Part shown: one piece after another, positions 9,386 to 18,583 of the stretch
Layout of the letters: every line of letters starts with the position of its first letter
How positions within the stretch are numbered: position 1 is the first letter of the stretch
From: an uncultured Cyclobacteriaceae bacterium
Lineage (GTDB): Bacteria; Bacteroidota; Bacteroidia; Cytophagales; Cyclobacteriaceae
Assembly: GCA_947492745.1 (NCBI GenBank)
Contig: CANLOE010000015.1
Span: 17,697 to 81,696, forward strand
Reading direction: 5' to 3'
DNA: 64,000 nucleotides
Program-made: the position numbers and the translations under genes
Notes under the pieces: generated by a model
The model's input: only the letters and a program-made list of their open reading frames with translations
Databases searched by the model: none
What the model was told of the DNA's origin: nothing

Positions 9386-9886
9386 ATGACTAAAAATCTG
9401 TACTTGCTACGTCATGCCGAAGCACAGGAAAAACAAGCCGACCAAAAGGACATCGAACGGAAGTTGAACCCGATAGGATTGCAGAATTCTTCTCGAATGG
9501 GCATCAACTTAAGCCATAAAGACTTATCACTGGACATGTTGTTGTGCAGCCCGGCCGTGCGGGCAAAAGAAACAGCAGTGCTTGTTGCAGAGCAGATCGG
9601 CTATGATACCAATAGAATACATATCAACCCCGATATCTATGAGGCCTCCGTTAGGATAATGTTGCAATTGCTCAATCAATTGAAAAACGAATGGCATAAT
9701 GTCTTGTTCATAGGCCATAACCCTTCTTTCTCGTATTTGTCAGAATACCTGACAGGCGAGGAGATAGGTTTCCTGTCAACTTGTGGTATCGTCCATGTCA
9801 GGTTTGACATAGTGGAGTGGAGTCAGGTTTCACAGGCTACGGGTCATCTCATTGCCTATGAGTACCCTTCTATGCTCAACTTTTAA
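9386..9886 (+). CDS. sixA: SixA-like phosphohistidine phosphatase
   Basis: 166 aa. LLRHAEA at residues 7-13 gives the catalytic RHA variant typical of SixA; CSPAVRAKETA and FIGHNPSF supply the remaining active-site residues. SixA removes phosphate from His of phosphotransfer proteins in E. coli; the Bacteroidota homologue's substrate is unknown. ATG 9386 is preferred over a TTG 39 bases upstream because the RHA motif is then at the expected place. Divergent from topA. Confidence 0.85.
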   Translation: MTKNLYLLRHAEAQEKQADQKDIERKLNPIGLQNSSRMGINLSHKDLSLDMLLCSPAVRAKETAVLVAEQIGYDTNRIHINPDIYEASVRIMLQLLNQLKNEWHNVLFIGHNPSFSYLSEYLTGEEIGFLSTCGIVHVRFDIVEWSQVSQATGHLIAYEYPSMLNF

Positions 9887-9987
9887 TGCTACCTCACTTG
9901 GATATCTACTCACGCTGGGTGTGATCGGGCCTTAGGTTTGTAATTCTTTTCCGAATCGCTCGTGTTAATTATGAATTTTCTTTTCAT

Positions 9988-11091
9988 TTGCAGCTGGTAA
10001 CAAAAGCTAACGCATTGGAAGATAAATTACAGGTAATCGAGCATTTTGACCCTAATGGGGTAGGAGTTCAGGGCAGTTTGTTCGGTTTACCGTTTTCATC
10101 AGCTCATGCTGAGGTCATCGTTATTCCCGTACCATGGGAAGTGACAGTGTCCTATCATAAAGGAACAAGTGCCGGACCGAAAGCTATATTGGAGGCTTCC
10201 ACACAAGTAGACCTTTACTTAGAAGGCATACCCGAGGCTTGGAAAGCCGGCATATTCATGCTCCCAATTCCCGATCATCTGACTGCCGAAAATGAACGCT
10301 TTCGCCGCATGGTAGAGCAATACATCGATGGACTGACACAAGGTACTTCTGTTGTGAACGGTTTTGAGACGGAAATCATACCGAGGGTCATCGATGAGGC
10401 ATGCGAACAACTGAATATCTATGTCAGGTCGCTGGCCCATCAGTACCTAGAGCAGGGTAAGTTACCTTGTGTTCTGGGAGGTGACCATAGCACCTCTCTA
10501 GGCCTGATCCGGGCGCTGGCCGAACGTCACCGTAACTTCGGAGTACTACAGATCGATGCACATGCCGATCTACGCAAGAGTTATGAGAACTTTAAGTACT
10601 CACATGCATCCGCTATGTACAATGTTCTCCGACTACCTGCTGTCTCCAAACTGGTACAAGTGGGGCTCCGGGACTGCTGTGAAGAAGAGATAAAACGTAT
10701 CCATAACTCCCAAGGGAAAATTATTGGTTTTTTCGACCAAGCCCTACGTCGAGAGCTCTATGAAGGTCGGCTCTGGTCTGAAATCTGCGATACCATTATC
10801 GATCAATTGCCCAAGTACGTGTACATTAGTTTTGATATCGATGGACTGGATCCCCGTTACTGTCCAAGTACAGGTACCCCCGTGCCCGGGGGGCTGGACT
10901 ATAGCGAAGCTCTATACCTCATTCGCGCATTGGTCAATTCGGGTAGGGTAATCATCGGTTTCGATTTGGTAGAGGTGGCTTCTTCCCCTGAACACAGTGA
11001 CTGGGATGCCAATGTAGGCGCAAGACTGCTTTATCAACTCAGTAGCCTAATGGCCGTGTCCCAAGGACGCTTACGTTTCGGACATTTGTAG
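9988..11091 (+). CDS. Agmatinase/arginase-family ureohydrolase
   Basis: 367 aa. Carries all binuclear manganese ligands of ureohydrolases: GGDHS (H167), DAHADL (D190, H192, D194) and SFDIDGLDP (D283, D285). The family splits guanidino or formimino groups (agmatine, arginine, formiminoglutamate, guanidinobutyrate). The insert between the first beta strand and the GGDHS motif resembles the agmatinase-like branch common in Bacteroidota; I cannot assign the substrate. No neighbouring histidine- or arginine-utilisation genes are present. The start is uncertain: TTG 9988 is the only reasonable codon and has no clear ribosome binding site. Confidence 0.85.
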   Translation: MQLVTKANALEDKLQVIEHFDPNGVGVQGSLFGLPFSSAHAEVIVIPVPWEVTVSYHKGTSAGPKAILEASTQVDLYLEGIPEAWKAGIFMLPIPDHLTAENERFRRMVEQYIDGLTQGTSVVNGFETEIIPRVIDEACEQLNIYVRSLAHQYLEQGKLPCVLGGDHSTSLGLIRALAERHRNFGVLQIDAHADLRKSYENFKYSHASAMYNVLRLPAVSKLVQVGLRDCCEEEIKRIHNSQGKIIGFFDQALRRELYEGRLWSEICDTIIDQLPKYVYISFDIDGLDPRYCPSTGTPVPGGLDYSEALYLIRALVNSGRVIIGFDLVEVASSPEHSDWDANVGARLLYQLSSLMAVSQGRLRFGHL

Positions 11092-11299
11092 GAAGTCATA
11101 TAAGCACCGCCGTTTTGATGTTAAGCCTAGGCACAATTGGTCTGAGAAAGAAGAGAATAGCCATAGAAAAAACACGCTTTCACCCTGAATTCACTAATGA
11201 CTTTGACACAAGTCACCCCCGAAGTGACACCACCGAAGCGTTTGTCGGATTACTCATTCTATTTTATCTTGAGTATAAACAATCGCGGCATTTCTGTTG

Positions 11300-11469
11300 A
11301 ACCCTAATCATGCGTTGGAGCTTCGTAACGAGGATTTAAATAGCAATAAATCAGAGAGTTTTACCGGATTCAGCGTAGCACCGCTATGGTGAACTCAATA
11401 AACTTAGTGCAAGGACCGGTTTGCAGCTATTTAGATCCGCAGTAGATTTTCCAATACATGATCCGGTTT
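11300..11469 (+). repeat. MITE-like repeat, family B copy 1 (un-nested)
   Basis: About 170 bp with terminal inverted repeats approximating AACCCGGATCATGCATTGG. The centre contains the imperfect palindrome TAGCACCGCTATGGTGA, then GACCGGTTTGCAGCTATTTAG. Important as a reference: at the point where copies 2, 5 and 6 carry a family A insertion, this copy reads GCTATTTAGATCCGC without interruption. Confidence 0.8.
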
Positions 11470-11480
11470 TAATACTCGGT

Positions 11481-11533
11481 CCTATTCAAAATAAGTGATA
11501 TCAGATTTTAAACATAATTTCAAAACAGTCTCA
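11481..11533 (-). repeat. Family D fragment (one end only)
   Basis: On the minus strand reads GAGACTGTTTTGAAAT, then ATATCACTTATTTTGAATAGGACC, matching the left end of family D. The rest of the element is missing. Confidence 0.6.
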
Positions 11534-11843
11534 AAGTCACAGAATCATCTTGTCCCAAATCAATTGCGTTTAGGTATAAATCAGGTTTTTTTCAAACCCC
11601 AAGAATACAGGCCTACACTTCTTCCGATAGGTATATTTTCAATGATAAAGATACATTTTTAAATATTCTTTGAAAATATCGATCTGTAGTATATACAATG
11701 GTATTTATAGGGTTGAATGGCTGATGATTTTGTATATCCTTCAAGAAAACACCTAAGGTTTGCCGGTAACCCTACAGAGGCTTTTTTAAAATTGAAAATA
11801 TCGATAACCAATATGGATTTGCTACCGTTCTAAGGATAATATC
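11534..11843. other. Intergenic region before the acyltransferase, nothing recognised
   Basis: About 310 bp of AT-rich sequence with short repeated ATTGAAAATAT / TTTGAAAATATCGAT words, no coding signal and no recognisable RNA. Possibly holds the acyltransferase promoter. Confidence 0.5.
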
Positions 11844-12947
11844 ATGGGAAATAAAGTAGGTATGCAGAGAACACATTCTCTAGATTTGTTGCGGTTGATA
11901 GCTGCTTTTTTTGTGGTCATCCTTCATTGTAATTTGGGCAAGACTCCTGAAGAGGTACAGTTTTACCTAAGACTGTCGGGGCGATGGGCGGTTCCTTTTT
12001 TCTTTTTGGTCAGCGGTTACCTATTTGCTAAAGGCTACGCCCGACGGCAAGATGTCCAACTGACCAATACATTGAAGAAATTGCTTGATCTTTTTGTCAT
12101 TTTATTATTGGTATACCTTCCATTAGGTCTTGGAGGTCTTGCTTTGGGGTGGATTTCACTTGAAGAGCTATTTACTTTCAGAAGACTGATCTCGGGCATG
12201 TGGTACCATACTTGGTTTGTAGGGGCGATGATTTTCGGTTATTTGATACTCTGGTATTTTTTGTACAACCGTCTTGAAAGACTACTGCCGATCCTATCCT
12301 GTGTTCTTCTGGCCTTGGTACTGTTGAGCGATACCTACAGTTTTGTGCTGCACGATCATGTCCTGGATCAAAAGGTGTTTCGCTACCTGATGGCTACCCC
12401 ATTCCTGTATATAGGTTATTTCCTGTCCTCTCAAGAGGTACATTTTAAAAGCAAGCTATTTCCTTGGTCACTGATTTTCAGCGGTGCAGTGGTACAGCTC
12501 ATAGAGTCACATTTTATCCCGGTGATATCAGGAAATGCTTGGGTCGATCCTCAGTTTTTTGGAGGCACGACCTTACTGGTATTGGGCGTTTTCATACTAT
12601 TTATGGAATGGAACACTATTCCCGACAATATATATTCCAGATTTGGCAGGCACTATTCATTACCGATATACCTCTATCACCCCTTGTTCAATGTATTGTT
12701 TTTTAATGCCATGAAACTGGTGATGGCAGATATAGACCCATTGTTGTACATTTCCCCTTTATTAAGTTTTATAGGTACATCGCTATGCCTATGGCTCATC
12801 GATAAGAAACTGCCCACATTGTACAAACTGTTGCTGGGAGACTTTATCGGTTTTCAGGAAAACATGGGCAAGGTATGGAAGATGAGAGGACTGAAAGGCC
12901 AAGGGCCGATTCAGATCAACGCTCTAGTGAAGCGGTTCAAGATATAA
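11844..12947 (+). CDS. Acyltransferase family 3 (OafA/YrhL-like) integral membrane protein
   Basis: 367 aa with about ten hydrophobic segments. The N terminus RTHSLDLLRLIAAFFVVILH is the family signature, with the conserved His at the end of the first membrane helix, and FFFLVSGYLF follows at about 52-61. The family transfers acetyl or other acyl groups to extracytoplasmic sugars or lipids. No polysaccharide genes are adjacent, so the acceptor is unknown. It stands alone between repeat-rich gaps. Confidence 0.85.
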   Translation: MGNKVGMQRTHSLDLLRLIAAFFVVILHCNLGKTPEEVQFYLRLSGRWAVPFFFLVSGYLFAKGYARRQDVQLTNTLKKLLDLFVILLLVYLPLGLGGLALGWISLEELFTFRRLISGMWYHTWFVGAMIFGYLILWYFLYNRLERLLPILSCVLLALVLLSDTYSFVLHDHVLDQKVFRYLMATPFLYIGYFLSSQEVHFKSKLFPWSLIFSGAVVQLIESHFIPVISGNAWVDPQFFGGTTLLVLGVFILFMEWNTIPDNIYSRFGRHYSLPIYLYHPLFNVLFFNAMKLVMADIDPLLYISPLLSFIGTSLCLWLIDKKLPTLYKLLLGDFIGFQENMGKVWKMRGLKGQGPIQINALVKRFKI

Positions 12948-13037
12948 TCCTGTAACCGGTCAGGCTTAATAGGACTCGTCCAGAGATTCAGGGATGAAAT
13001 CCAGTGGCCCAATAGACCACTGGATATACATTGGTTA

Positions 13038-13421
13038 CTACCCTTGTTCCTGTTGCTGGGGAGGTGCATTGTAGTAGAATTTCTCTTCTATAATTTGGCC
13101 ATCCTGCCATTTTTGAACGGCAACTTCTTCCATTTTCATTCTGTTTCCACCCTGAAAAGTGATATCCATCCAAGTTTCAGCTGTCGAGACACCCGCTGAC
13201 TCGTCTGCGCACACAGAAGAACATCCGGCACCATGCACCTCCTGTACCATTCCTTCCCATTGTTTGATAGCCTCTCTTTGGGCAGACTTGCCATTTCTGA
13301 CCTCGCCCGTAGGTATTTCATGAACTTTTACATCTTCATGATAGTACTTTTCGAAAGCGTCCTGCGCTTTGCCTTCTCCCATCATTTGTTGTAATTGCTT
13401 TGCATTTTCTAAAACAGACAT
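13038..13421 (-). CDS. SnoaL-like (NTF2-fold) small protein
   Basis: 127 aa. The segment DAFEKYYHEDVKVHEIPTGE, repeated aromatic/acidic beta strands (ETWMDITF, AVQKWQDGQIIEEKFYYN) and the length match the SnoaL-like polyketide-cyclase/NTF2 superfamily, which includes enzymes and pure ligand-binding proteins. Two neighbouring Cys (AGCSSVCADE) are unusual. Function unknown. The Gln-rich tail PPQQQEQ is probably disordered. Confidence 0.75.
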   Translation of the reverse strand: MSVLENAKQLQQMMGEGKAQDAFEKYYHEDVKVHEIPTGEVRNGKSAQREAIKQWEGMVQEVHGAGCSSVCADESAGVSTAETWMDITFQGGNRMKMEEVAVQKWQDGQIIEEKFYYNAPPQQQEQG

Positions 13422-13838
13422 AATTTTGATTTTAAGTAATTAACAATAAGTAAATTAGAATGAAAGTGTACTCCTTTTATTATCAAATGTATCGTACATT
13501 GGTTATAATCTCTATTGGCTACATTGCCAATTAAAGAGGGTAATAGGCACATTGACTCAATGCCTATAGGGTTGTTCTCCGTAATCGGTGAGCCGGACCA
13601 CCATAAGTTCTATGGCCACCTAAGTAGGACGGTGTTGTTCATAGCTCTACAGTAAGCACTGCATAAGCCCTGTCATCGTCTACCGTCCGAAAAAGGTATC
13701 CGATTACACGTAATTCGACACCACAGGAAAACGAAATACCGACAAAACCTATCTGGTATTCGGCACTATTTTTATGCTTCCCCCATCAAATACTTGATTT
13801 CGAAAAATCAATAAATTACGATATTCTATACAATACTA
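13422..13838. other. Gene-free stretch with a possible eroded minus-strand reading frame
   Basis: Between about 13785 and 13640 the minus strand reads without stops as EYQIGFVGISFSCGVELRV and on to VDDDRAYAVLTVEL before a stop. Composition looks protein-like but there is no start and I recognise no family. Likely an eroded remnant; nothing else seen. Confidence 0.35.
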
Positions 13839-14134
13839 TTGAAAATGATGAATATTACTATACTCGTTCCCAATGCCGATCTTATTATAAGCTCAATCAG
13901 CGGCACTTTAGAAATTTTCAATAAAGTAAATACTTTTCATAGAGCAAGCAATCCAGAGACGGGTATTTTTTTCAATGTGTTCTTTGTTGGTAATGTAACC
14001 GAGAGATACCACTTTTTGGCCAGTTATGACTTGTGCGGTATGGTCCGCATCGATTGAAGGAATTCCCGCCGGACCTTTTGGTAGTGCCTGCTTTCGACAG
14101 TAATCCCAAAATGGCCTTTATAGAAAACGAATGA
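13839..14134 (+). pseudogene. Remnant of a GlxA-type transcriptional regulator (DJ-1/PfpI N-terminal part)
   Basis: The first frame reads MNITILVPNADLIISSISG and continues with FNVFFVGN, matching the start of GlxA-like regulators (an amidotransferase-like domain followed by an AraC HTH). It stops at 14055. A shifted frame then continues PDLLVVPAFDSNPKMAFIEN (to 14134), matching the next conserved strand. No AraC domain follows; a family B/A composite repeat starts 72 bp later. At least one frameshift and loss of the C-terminal two thirds make it a pseudogene. Confidence 0.6.
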
Positions 14135-14206
14135 CTGATAGCTCTACTGAAAAGCTGTCGTGATGAAGGAGCCGGTCTCAGTTACCGTAACCTTATCCGA
14201 AGATTT

Positions 14207-14540
14207 AACCCGAATCATGCGTTGGGACTTCGTAACGAAGGTTTACATATCCATAAATCAGGGCATTTTATTGGATCTGTCATAGCACCGCTATGGTGAA
14301 TTCAGAAAACGTAGTGCAACGACCGGTTTGCAGCTATTTATACAAATTTGGGTTTTCAACTGTCGTATAAGATTCCGCTGGTCATTTTGTTTCAATCAAG
14401 GCGAGAACCGCAGGGATAGCAGCGCTATCCCGAGGATTGTCAACGCAGAGTGAAGCTAAATGAACAAGAAGATATGCGATATTTAAAAGCTAAGTTTGTA
14501 TTGGATCCGCAGTAGATTTTCCGATGCATGATCCGGATTT
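14207..14540 (+). repeat. Composite MITE: family B copy 2 split by family A
   Basis: Family B starts AACCCGAATCATGCG and ends CGATGCATGATCCGGATTT. The family B sequence is interrupted after GCAGCTATTTA by a complete family A element (14341-14500) and resumes as TTGGATCCGCAG. The right end abuts a family C element beginning at 14541. Confidence 0.85.
14341..14500 (+). repeat. MITE-like repeat, family A copy 2 (nested in B)
   Basis: 160 bp, TACAAATTTGGG to TAAGTTTGTA, containing the GGGATAGC / GCTATCCC hairpin. Left flank TTA, right flank TTG, consistent with a TTA duplication with one later change. Confidence 0.85.
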
Positions 14541-14713
14541 AACCCAAAATGATCAATAGCCCTCCTATTCCGAGTATAAATTGCTTCAAGATCAGTAGTT
14601 TTACGCTGCGCAGGTTTTATACCTTAATCATCCATTAAACCTCCTCACCTGGACCGTTGATTTTAGTGTACTTTATGTCCTCATCACGAAATCCTATTGA
14701 TCGATTTGGATTT
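14541..14713 (+). repeat. MITE-like repeat, family C copy 1
   Basis: Starts AACCCAAAATGATCAATAG and ends CTATTGATCGATTTGGATTT, an imperfect terminal inverted repeat. Shares CCTCCTATTCCGA, TTGCTTCAAGATCAG and TTTATGTCCTCATCACG with the copy at 37265. No coding capacity. Confidence 0.75.
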
Positions 14714-14950
14714 AAGAAACTACCTCCAACACGCCCATGAAATACTGTCTGCGAGTAGGATAGAGGCCTCTAAAAAGGTGCTGGAAAGGGTACTCTTGGT
14801 GTCGGTGATGCGATGTACGATGCCGGCAAAAGGGTTGTTTCCGCTATTGTCATGGATGGATTGACCATTATGGATATTCATGCTGTACACAGCTTTCCGA
14901 GGAGAAATTATATCGTCCGGGAAGGAGTAATTGCGATGGGTGATAAATAG
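14714..14950 (+). pseudogene. Possible eroded coding fragment, family not recognised
   Basis: Two overlapping plus-strand frames look protein-like: NYLQHAHEILSASRIEASKK (to about 14790), then, one base shifted, VGDAMYDAGKRVVSAIVMDG and HSFPRRNYIVREGVIAMGDK to a TAG at 14948. Neither has a good start. This looks like a frameshifted remnant of a gene just upstream of the RNA ligase. I cannot name a family. Confidence 0.35.
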
Positions 14951-15068
14951 GGGTTTGTACTACCTGCCACTGTTTTTCCTGTTATACAGGTTTTAGCTGT
15001 GCATAAAGATTGCGCAGCAGTGCTTTTCCTTTGTGATAGAGAAAGCAGAACAATGAACTCGATTGGAA

Positions 15069-16109
15069 ATGATAAATGAAATGGACAGGACACTGTTGGA
15101 GAAAATGCTACAGGGCGGTTATGTCAACGTAAGGCAACACCCGAAAGAAGACCTTTTTATCTATAATTATAGTTCCAAGACTCAATTTGAAAAAGCCTGG
15201 AACGATGTCACCTTACAATGTCGGGGCTTGATCATGGATGCGCAGGGTAGGGTAGTAGCTCGGCCTTTTCCGAAATTCTTTAATTTGGGCGAGGTAGCAC
15301 CACAGACTATCCCAAAAGAACCTTTTGAAGTCTATGAGAAGATGGACGGTTCCTTGGGCATACTCTACTGGGTCGGCGAAGAACCGTTCATAGCCTCGAG
15401 GGCATCTTTCACAAGTGATCAGGCAATAAAGGCCAACAGTTTACTGCACGGTAAATACAAAGATATCCTGCATCGACTCGATAGGACCATGACCTACCTT
15501 TTTGAAATCATTTACCCTGAAAATAGGATAGTGGTAGATTATGGGGAGCAGGAAGCACTGGTGCTTTTGGGAATCATAGAAGCACAGAGTGGTAAAGAAT
15601 TCCCCTTGGAAGCGTTTGGTTTTCCAGTAGTCAAGCGTTATCCTGAGGTAAAGACGATACCGCAGTTGGGACAATTGGAAGAGAACAATAGAGAAGGGTT
15701 CGTGCTCCGCTTCGAAAGTGGTCTGAGACTGAAGCTGAAGTTCGAAGAATATATTCGTCTGCACCGCACTATCACCATGATGTCCTCTATCACCATCTGG
15801 GAAAACCTCAAAACAGGCCAATCGACAGAAGCATTATTGGAAGGAGTGCCTGATGAGTTCTATACCTGGGTGAGAAGAACAGAAGCCAAACTACGCTCTA
15901 AGTACCGCGATATTGAACAACAGGCCAAAAGCGAATTCAAAGTTCTCGCCAGTCGTAAGGAAACCGCTCTGTACTTCTTGAAGTGTGAGCATCCGCACAT
16001 ACTTTTCCGAATGTTGGAAGGTAAGTCTTACCAGCAGGCCATATGGAAGCAGCTTAGGCCCCAGTTCGAAAAGCCTTTTGCTGATAAGCAACTACAACAA
16101 CAGGAGTAA
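15069..16109 (+). CDS. T4 Rnl1-like RNA ligase
   Basis: 346 aa. All nucleotidyltransferase motifs are visible: motif I EKMDGSLG with the lysine to be adenylylated at K91; ASRASF (Ia); YLFEIIYPENRIV (III); NREGFVLRF (IV); and LRLKLKFEEY (V). The preceding QCRGLIMDAQGRVVARPFPK is typical of the T4 RnlA-type family, which seals 3'-OH to 5'-phosphate RNA ends in an ATP-dependent way. ATG 15069 is used; TTG 15063 or ATG 15081 are alternatives. The next gene, 207 bp downstream on the same strand, is the matching end-healing enzyme, so the two probably act as an RNA repair pair. Confidence 0.88.
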   Translation: MINEMDRTLLEKMLQGGYVNVRQHPKEDLFIYNYSSKTQFEKAWNDVTLQCRGLIMDAQGRVVARPFPKFFNLGEVAPQTIPKEPFEVYEKMDGSLGILYWVGEEPFIASRASFTSDQAIKANSLLHGKYKDILHRLDRTMTYLFEIIYPENRIVVDYGEQEALVLLGIIEAQSGKEFPLEAFGFPVVKRYPEVKTIPQLGQLEENNREGFVLRFESGLRLKLKFEEYIRLHRTITMMSSITIWENLKTGQSTEALLEGVPDEFYTWVRRTEAKLRSKYRDIEQQAKSEFKVLASRKETALYFLKCEHPHILFRMLEGKSYQQAIWKQLRPQFEKPFADKQLQQQE

Positions 16110-16316
16110 GCCATCGAACCTAAAATGGGGTATTTTAGAAAATTATACGTTCAAATCCTTCGAATACTGCTAAGAGACTGTTTTATAGCAATAATCAGGG
16201 TTAAGAAAGTACTCCACTTAGGATGAATGTCTTCCCTGCTAGCTCCATATGACCCATGAAAATAAATTCAATACATACATACGAAAATAAAACAGTTTCC
16301 AAATCACTTCTACCCT

Positions 16317-17222
16317 ATGAAAAGAATCATACTACTAAGGGGCTTGCCCGCTTCGGGAAAATCCACTTATGCCAAGCAGCTGGTCAAGGACAATCCCGGA
16401 GTATACAAGCGTATCAATCGCGATGACCTCAGGGAAATGATGGACGCCTATCATTTTACCAGATCCAATGAAAAATTCATTAAAAAGACCCGCGACTGGC
16501 TTATCGTAGAAGCACTGAAAGAAGGCAGGCATGTTATCGTTGACGATACCAATCTGTCCCAGAAAAACATCAATAGGATATCACAACTAGCGGAGGATTA
16601 TAAAAAGCAAACGGGAGAGCAGGTCACTGTGGAAGTCAAAGAATTCACGATAGCACTGGAAGAAGCCCTGAAAAGAGATGCAAACCGAAAAAAACCTGTG
16701 GGAAGCCGTCACATAAAAAGGATGCATCGTACTTTTTATGGAGATGGGAAATGGTCGGAAACAGATAATGCAGAACGGGGGCCGATATACAAAAAACAAG
16801 ATGAGACGCTTACCAAAGCGATTATCTGCGATCTCGATGGGACGCTGGCCCTGCTCGATGGGCGTAATCCCTTCGACGCTTCGCGTTGTGAGGAGGATAA
16901 GCTCAATACGCCTATTTATAATATCCTTACTACCTATCATGGTCTAGGTATACACATTATCCTACTATCAGGGAGGATGGATACACACATAGAAGAAACA
17001 AAACGCTGGCTGAAAAAACATGGAGTCCCTTATGAGCGCTTGATAATGAGACAGGCAAAGGACCAAAGAAAAGACGCCATTATCAAAAAAGAAATCTTTG
17101 ACAGGGAGATTTTGGAGGAGTACTACATACAGTTTGTACTGGATGATAGGGACCAAGTGGTGAACATGTGGCGTCTGGAACTGGGCTTGCCCTGCTTACA
17201 GGTGAACTATGGGGATTTTTAA
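16317..17222 (+). CDS. T4 Pnkp-like 5'-polynucleotide kinase / 3'-phosphatase
   Basis: 301 aa, the same length as phage T4 PseT (established knowledge), with the same domain order. Kinase: P-loop GLPASGKST (K15, S16), INRDDLREMM, and VIVDDTNLS. Phosphatase: haloacid-dehalogenase motif ICDLDGTLA (D172, D174), ILLSGRMDTH, and VLDDRDQVVNMWR. It would convert 2',3'-cyclic phosphate/5'-OH RNA ends, as left by tRNA-cutting ribonucleases, into ends that the upstream ligase can seal. In T4 this pair repairs tRNA cut by host anticodon nuclease. No anticodon nuclease is visible in this window. Confidence 0.92.
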   Translation: MKRIILLRGLPASGKSTYAKQLVKDNPGVYKRINRDDLREMMDAYHFTRSNEKFIKKTRDWLIVEALKEGRHVIVDDTNLSQKNINRISQLAEDYKKQTGEQVTVEVKEFTIALEEALKRDANRKKPVGSRHIKRMHRTFYGDGKWSETDNAERGPIYKKQDETLTKAIICDLDGTLALLDGRNPFDASRCEEDKLNTPIYNILTTYHGLGIHIILLSGRMDTHIEETKRWLKKHGVPYERLIMRQAKDQRKDAIIKKEIFDREILEEYYIQFVLDDRDQVVNMWRLELGLPCLQVNYGDF

Positions 17223-17301
17223 ATTTTTCAATAAACTTTATTGTATTACCATAGTCAAGTCAGAATAGATTACGTTGTCATGAGAGTCAAAAACAAAAAA
17301 T

Positions 17302-18120
17302 ATGAAAAGAAAATCGCTTATTGATCTTCGTTTACAAGTAATGTTGATGGTAGTACCTCTTCTATTATCGTGGCAGGTTTATGCACAGCATGATGTGGAG
17401 AAACCCAAAGGAATAAAACCAAAATGGAAACTCGCAAAGGTCGGCCTACGATTTTCCACGCTTCATCAGGATTTTTCGGGGATGGGCTATCAAGGGCTTC
17501 AGAGCATGCTCAAAGACCCTAGCGGTATCGATCTGAAAATGGAAGATTATCAAAAATCCAATCACTTCAATACGGTGATGTATGGAGAGAAATTGGGACT
17601 TTTTGTCAATTTCAACAAACCCATCACTCCTTCCGTATCCAGCAACTGGGAGTTGGGAGCAAATATATATACCTATGGTGAGGTAGTGCTGGATTATGAG
17701 CGAAAAGAACCTCTCACTACCTCTCCTTCAGGTGACTTTGAAAATTACCTGGGCTGGTGTCTAATGCAGAACAGATTGGATATCGAAGTAGCGCACCTGT
17801 TCGGTTATACTAAAAATAGGTTCGAAGCGTATGCCGGTCCGTCCATAAGCACAGCAGCTACTTTTAACGATGAACTGTTCATACTGAGATCTTCGGATAC
17901 CTTCGATGCCGAACAGAGTGGAAAAACCCTCAGTTCCCGGTATGTTTTTGGTCATTTGAGAGCTGGACTTTACTATACCTTGTTCAAGCACGTCAATGTT
18001 TCCCTAGAAGGACGGTATGGCATGGGCAGGCAGTTTATCAGCAATGAAACCCATAATAACATCAGCCGATCTTCGGGCGTTTCCTTTGGACTGGCTTATC
18101 GTTTTCAGCACAATCCATGA
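17302..18120 (+). CDS. Outer-membrane beta-barrel protein, function unknown
   Basis: 272 aa. N-terminal signal peptide (hydrophobic MLMVVPLLLSW, cleavage after VYAQ). Alternating hydrophobic strands and the final aromatic strand SSGVSFGLAYRF are typical of a porin-like Bacteroidota barrel. It starts 79 bp after the kinase/phosphatase gene but probably has its own promoter. No specific family recognised. Confidence 0.7.
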   Translation: MKRKSLIDLRLQVMLMVVPLLLSWQVYAQHDVEKPKGIKPKWKLAKVGLRFSTLHQDFSGMGYQGLQSMLKDPSGIDLKMEDYQKSNHFNTVMYGEKLGLFVNFNKPITPSVSSNWELGANIYTYGEVVLDYERKEPLTTSPSGDFENYLGWCLMQNRLDIEVAHLFGYTKNRFEAYAGPSISTAATFNDELFILRSSDTFDAEQSGKTLSSRYVFGHLRAGLYYTLFKHVNVSLEGRYGMGRQFISNETHNNISRSSGVSFGLAYRFQHNP

Positions 18121-18172
18121 TGTTTACTTTGATCGGGGCACTGAAAATACGGATATCAGGTTTCGCCCCTCG

Positions 18173-18583
18173 TCAATTATAATACTTATTAAAAATCTCC
18201 ATAACGACCTTTGGTTTCAGCACAATGGGAGAATTGCTATCGCGTACCATTCGAATCAGCTCATCGATAGCTTGAGGGTGTAGTCCCATTTTTATACCCA
18301 TTTCAAAACAAAAGCGCCTTTCTTCATCGCTCACCCTTTGGTCGATTCCCATCAACAGGAGTAAACGATGGAAAAGTGGAATGACCTCATACTCTGATTT
18401 TGGTATCTTCTGTGTGATTTTATCCGGATCGAAGTCATTGAGGTCATCTATGTTCACGTCTATGGCCTGCGCTACTTTTTGTATGAACACCCATTCAATT
18501 TCGGAAGAAACACTTTCTATATTGGCAAGTTGTACCAACATATAAATGTGCTTCAGTTTATCATTGTAATTGCTCAGGGCCAT
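18173..18583 (-). CDS. TerB-like helical protein
   Basis: 136 aa, all-helical. The pattern of an early acidic helix, FHRLLLLMGIDQRVSDEERRF around residues 67-87, then a GLHPQAIDELI helix resembles the TerB/tellurite-resistance-B-like domain (an acidic, metal-associated helical bundle). No other ter genes are nearby. Function unknown. Confidence 0.6.
   Translation of the reverse strand: MALSNYNDKLKHIYMLVQLANIESVSSEIEWVFIQKVAQAIDVNIDDLNDFDPDKITQKIPKSEYEVIPLFHRLLLLMGIDQRVSDEERRFCFEMGIKMGLHPQAIDELIRMVRDSNSPIVLKPKVVMEIFNKYYN

Noticed and set aside
18173..18583. Tellurite-resistance operon
   Set aside because: Only a TerB-like domain is present; no terZ, terC, terD or terE neighbours.
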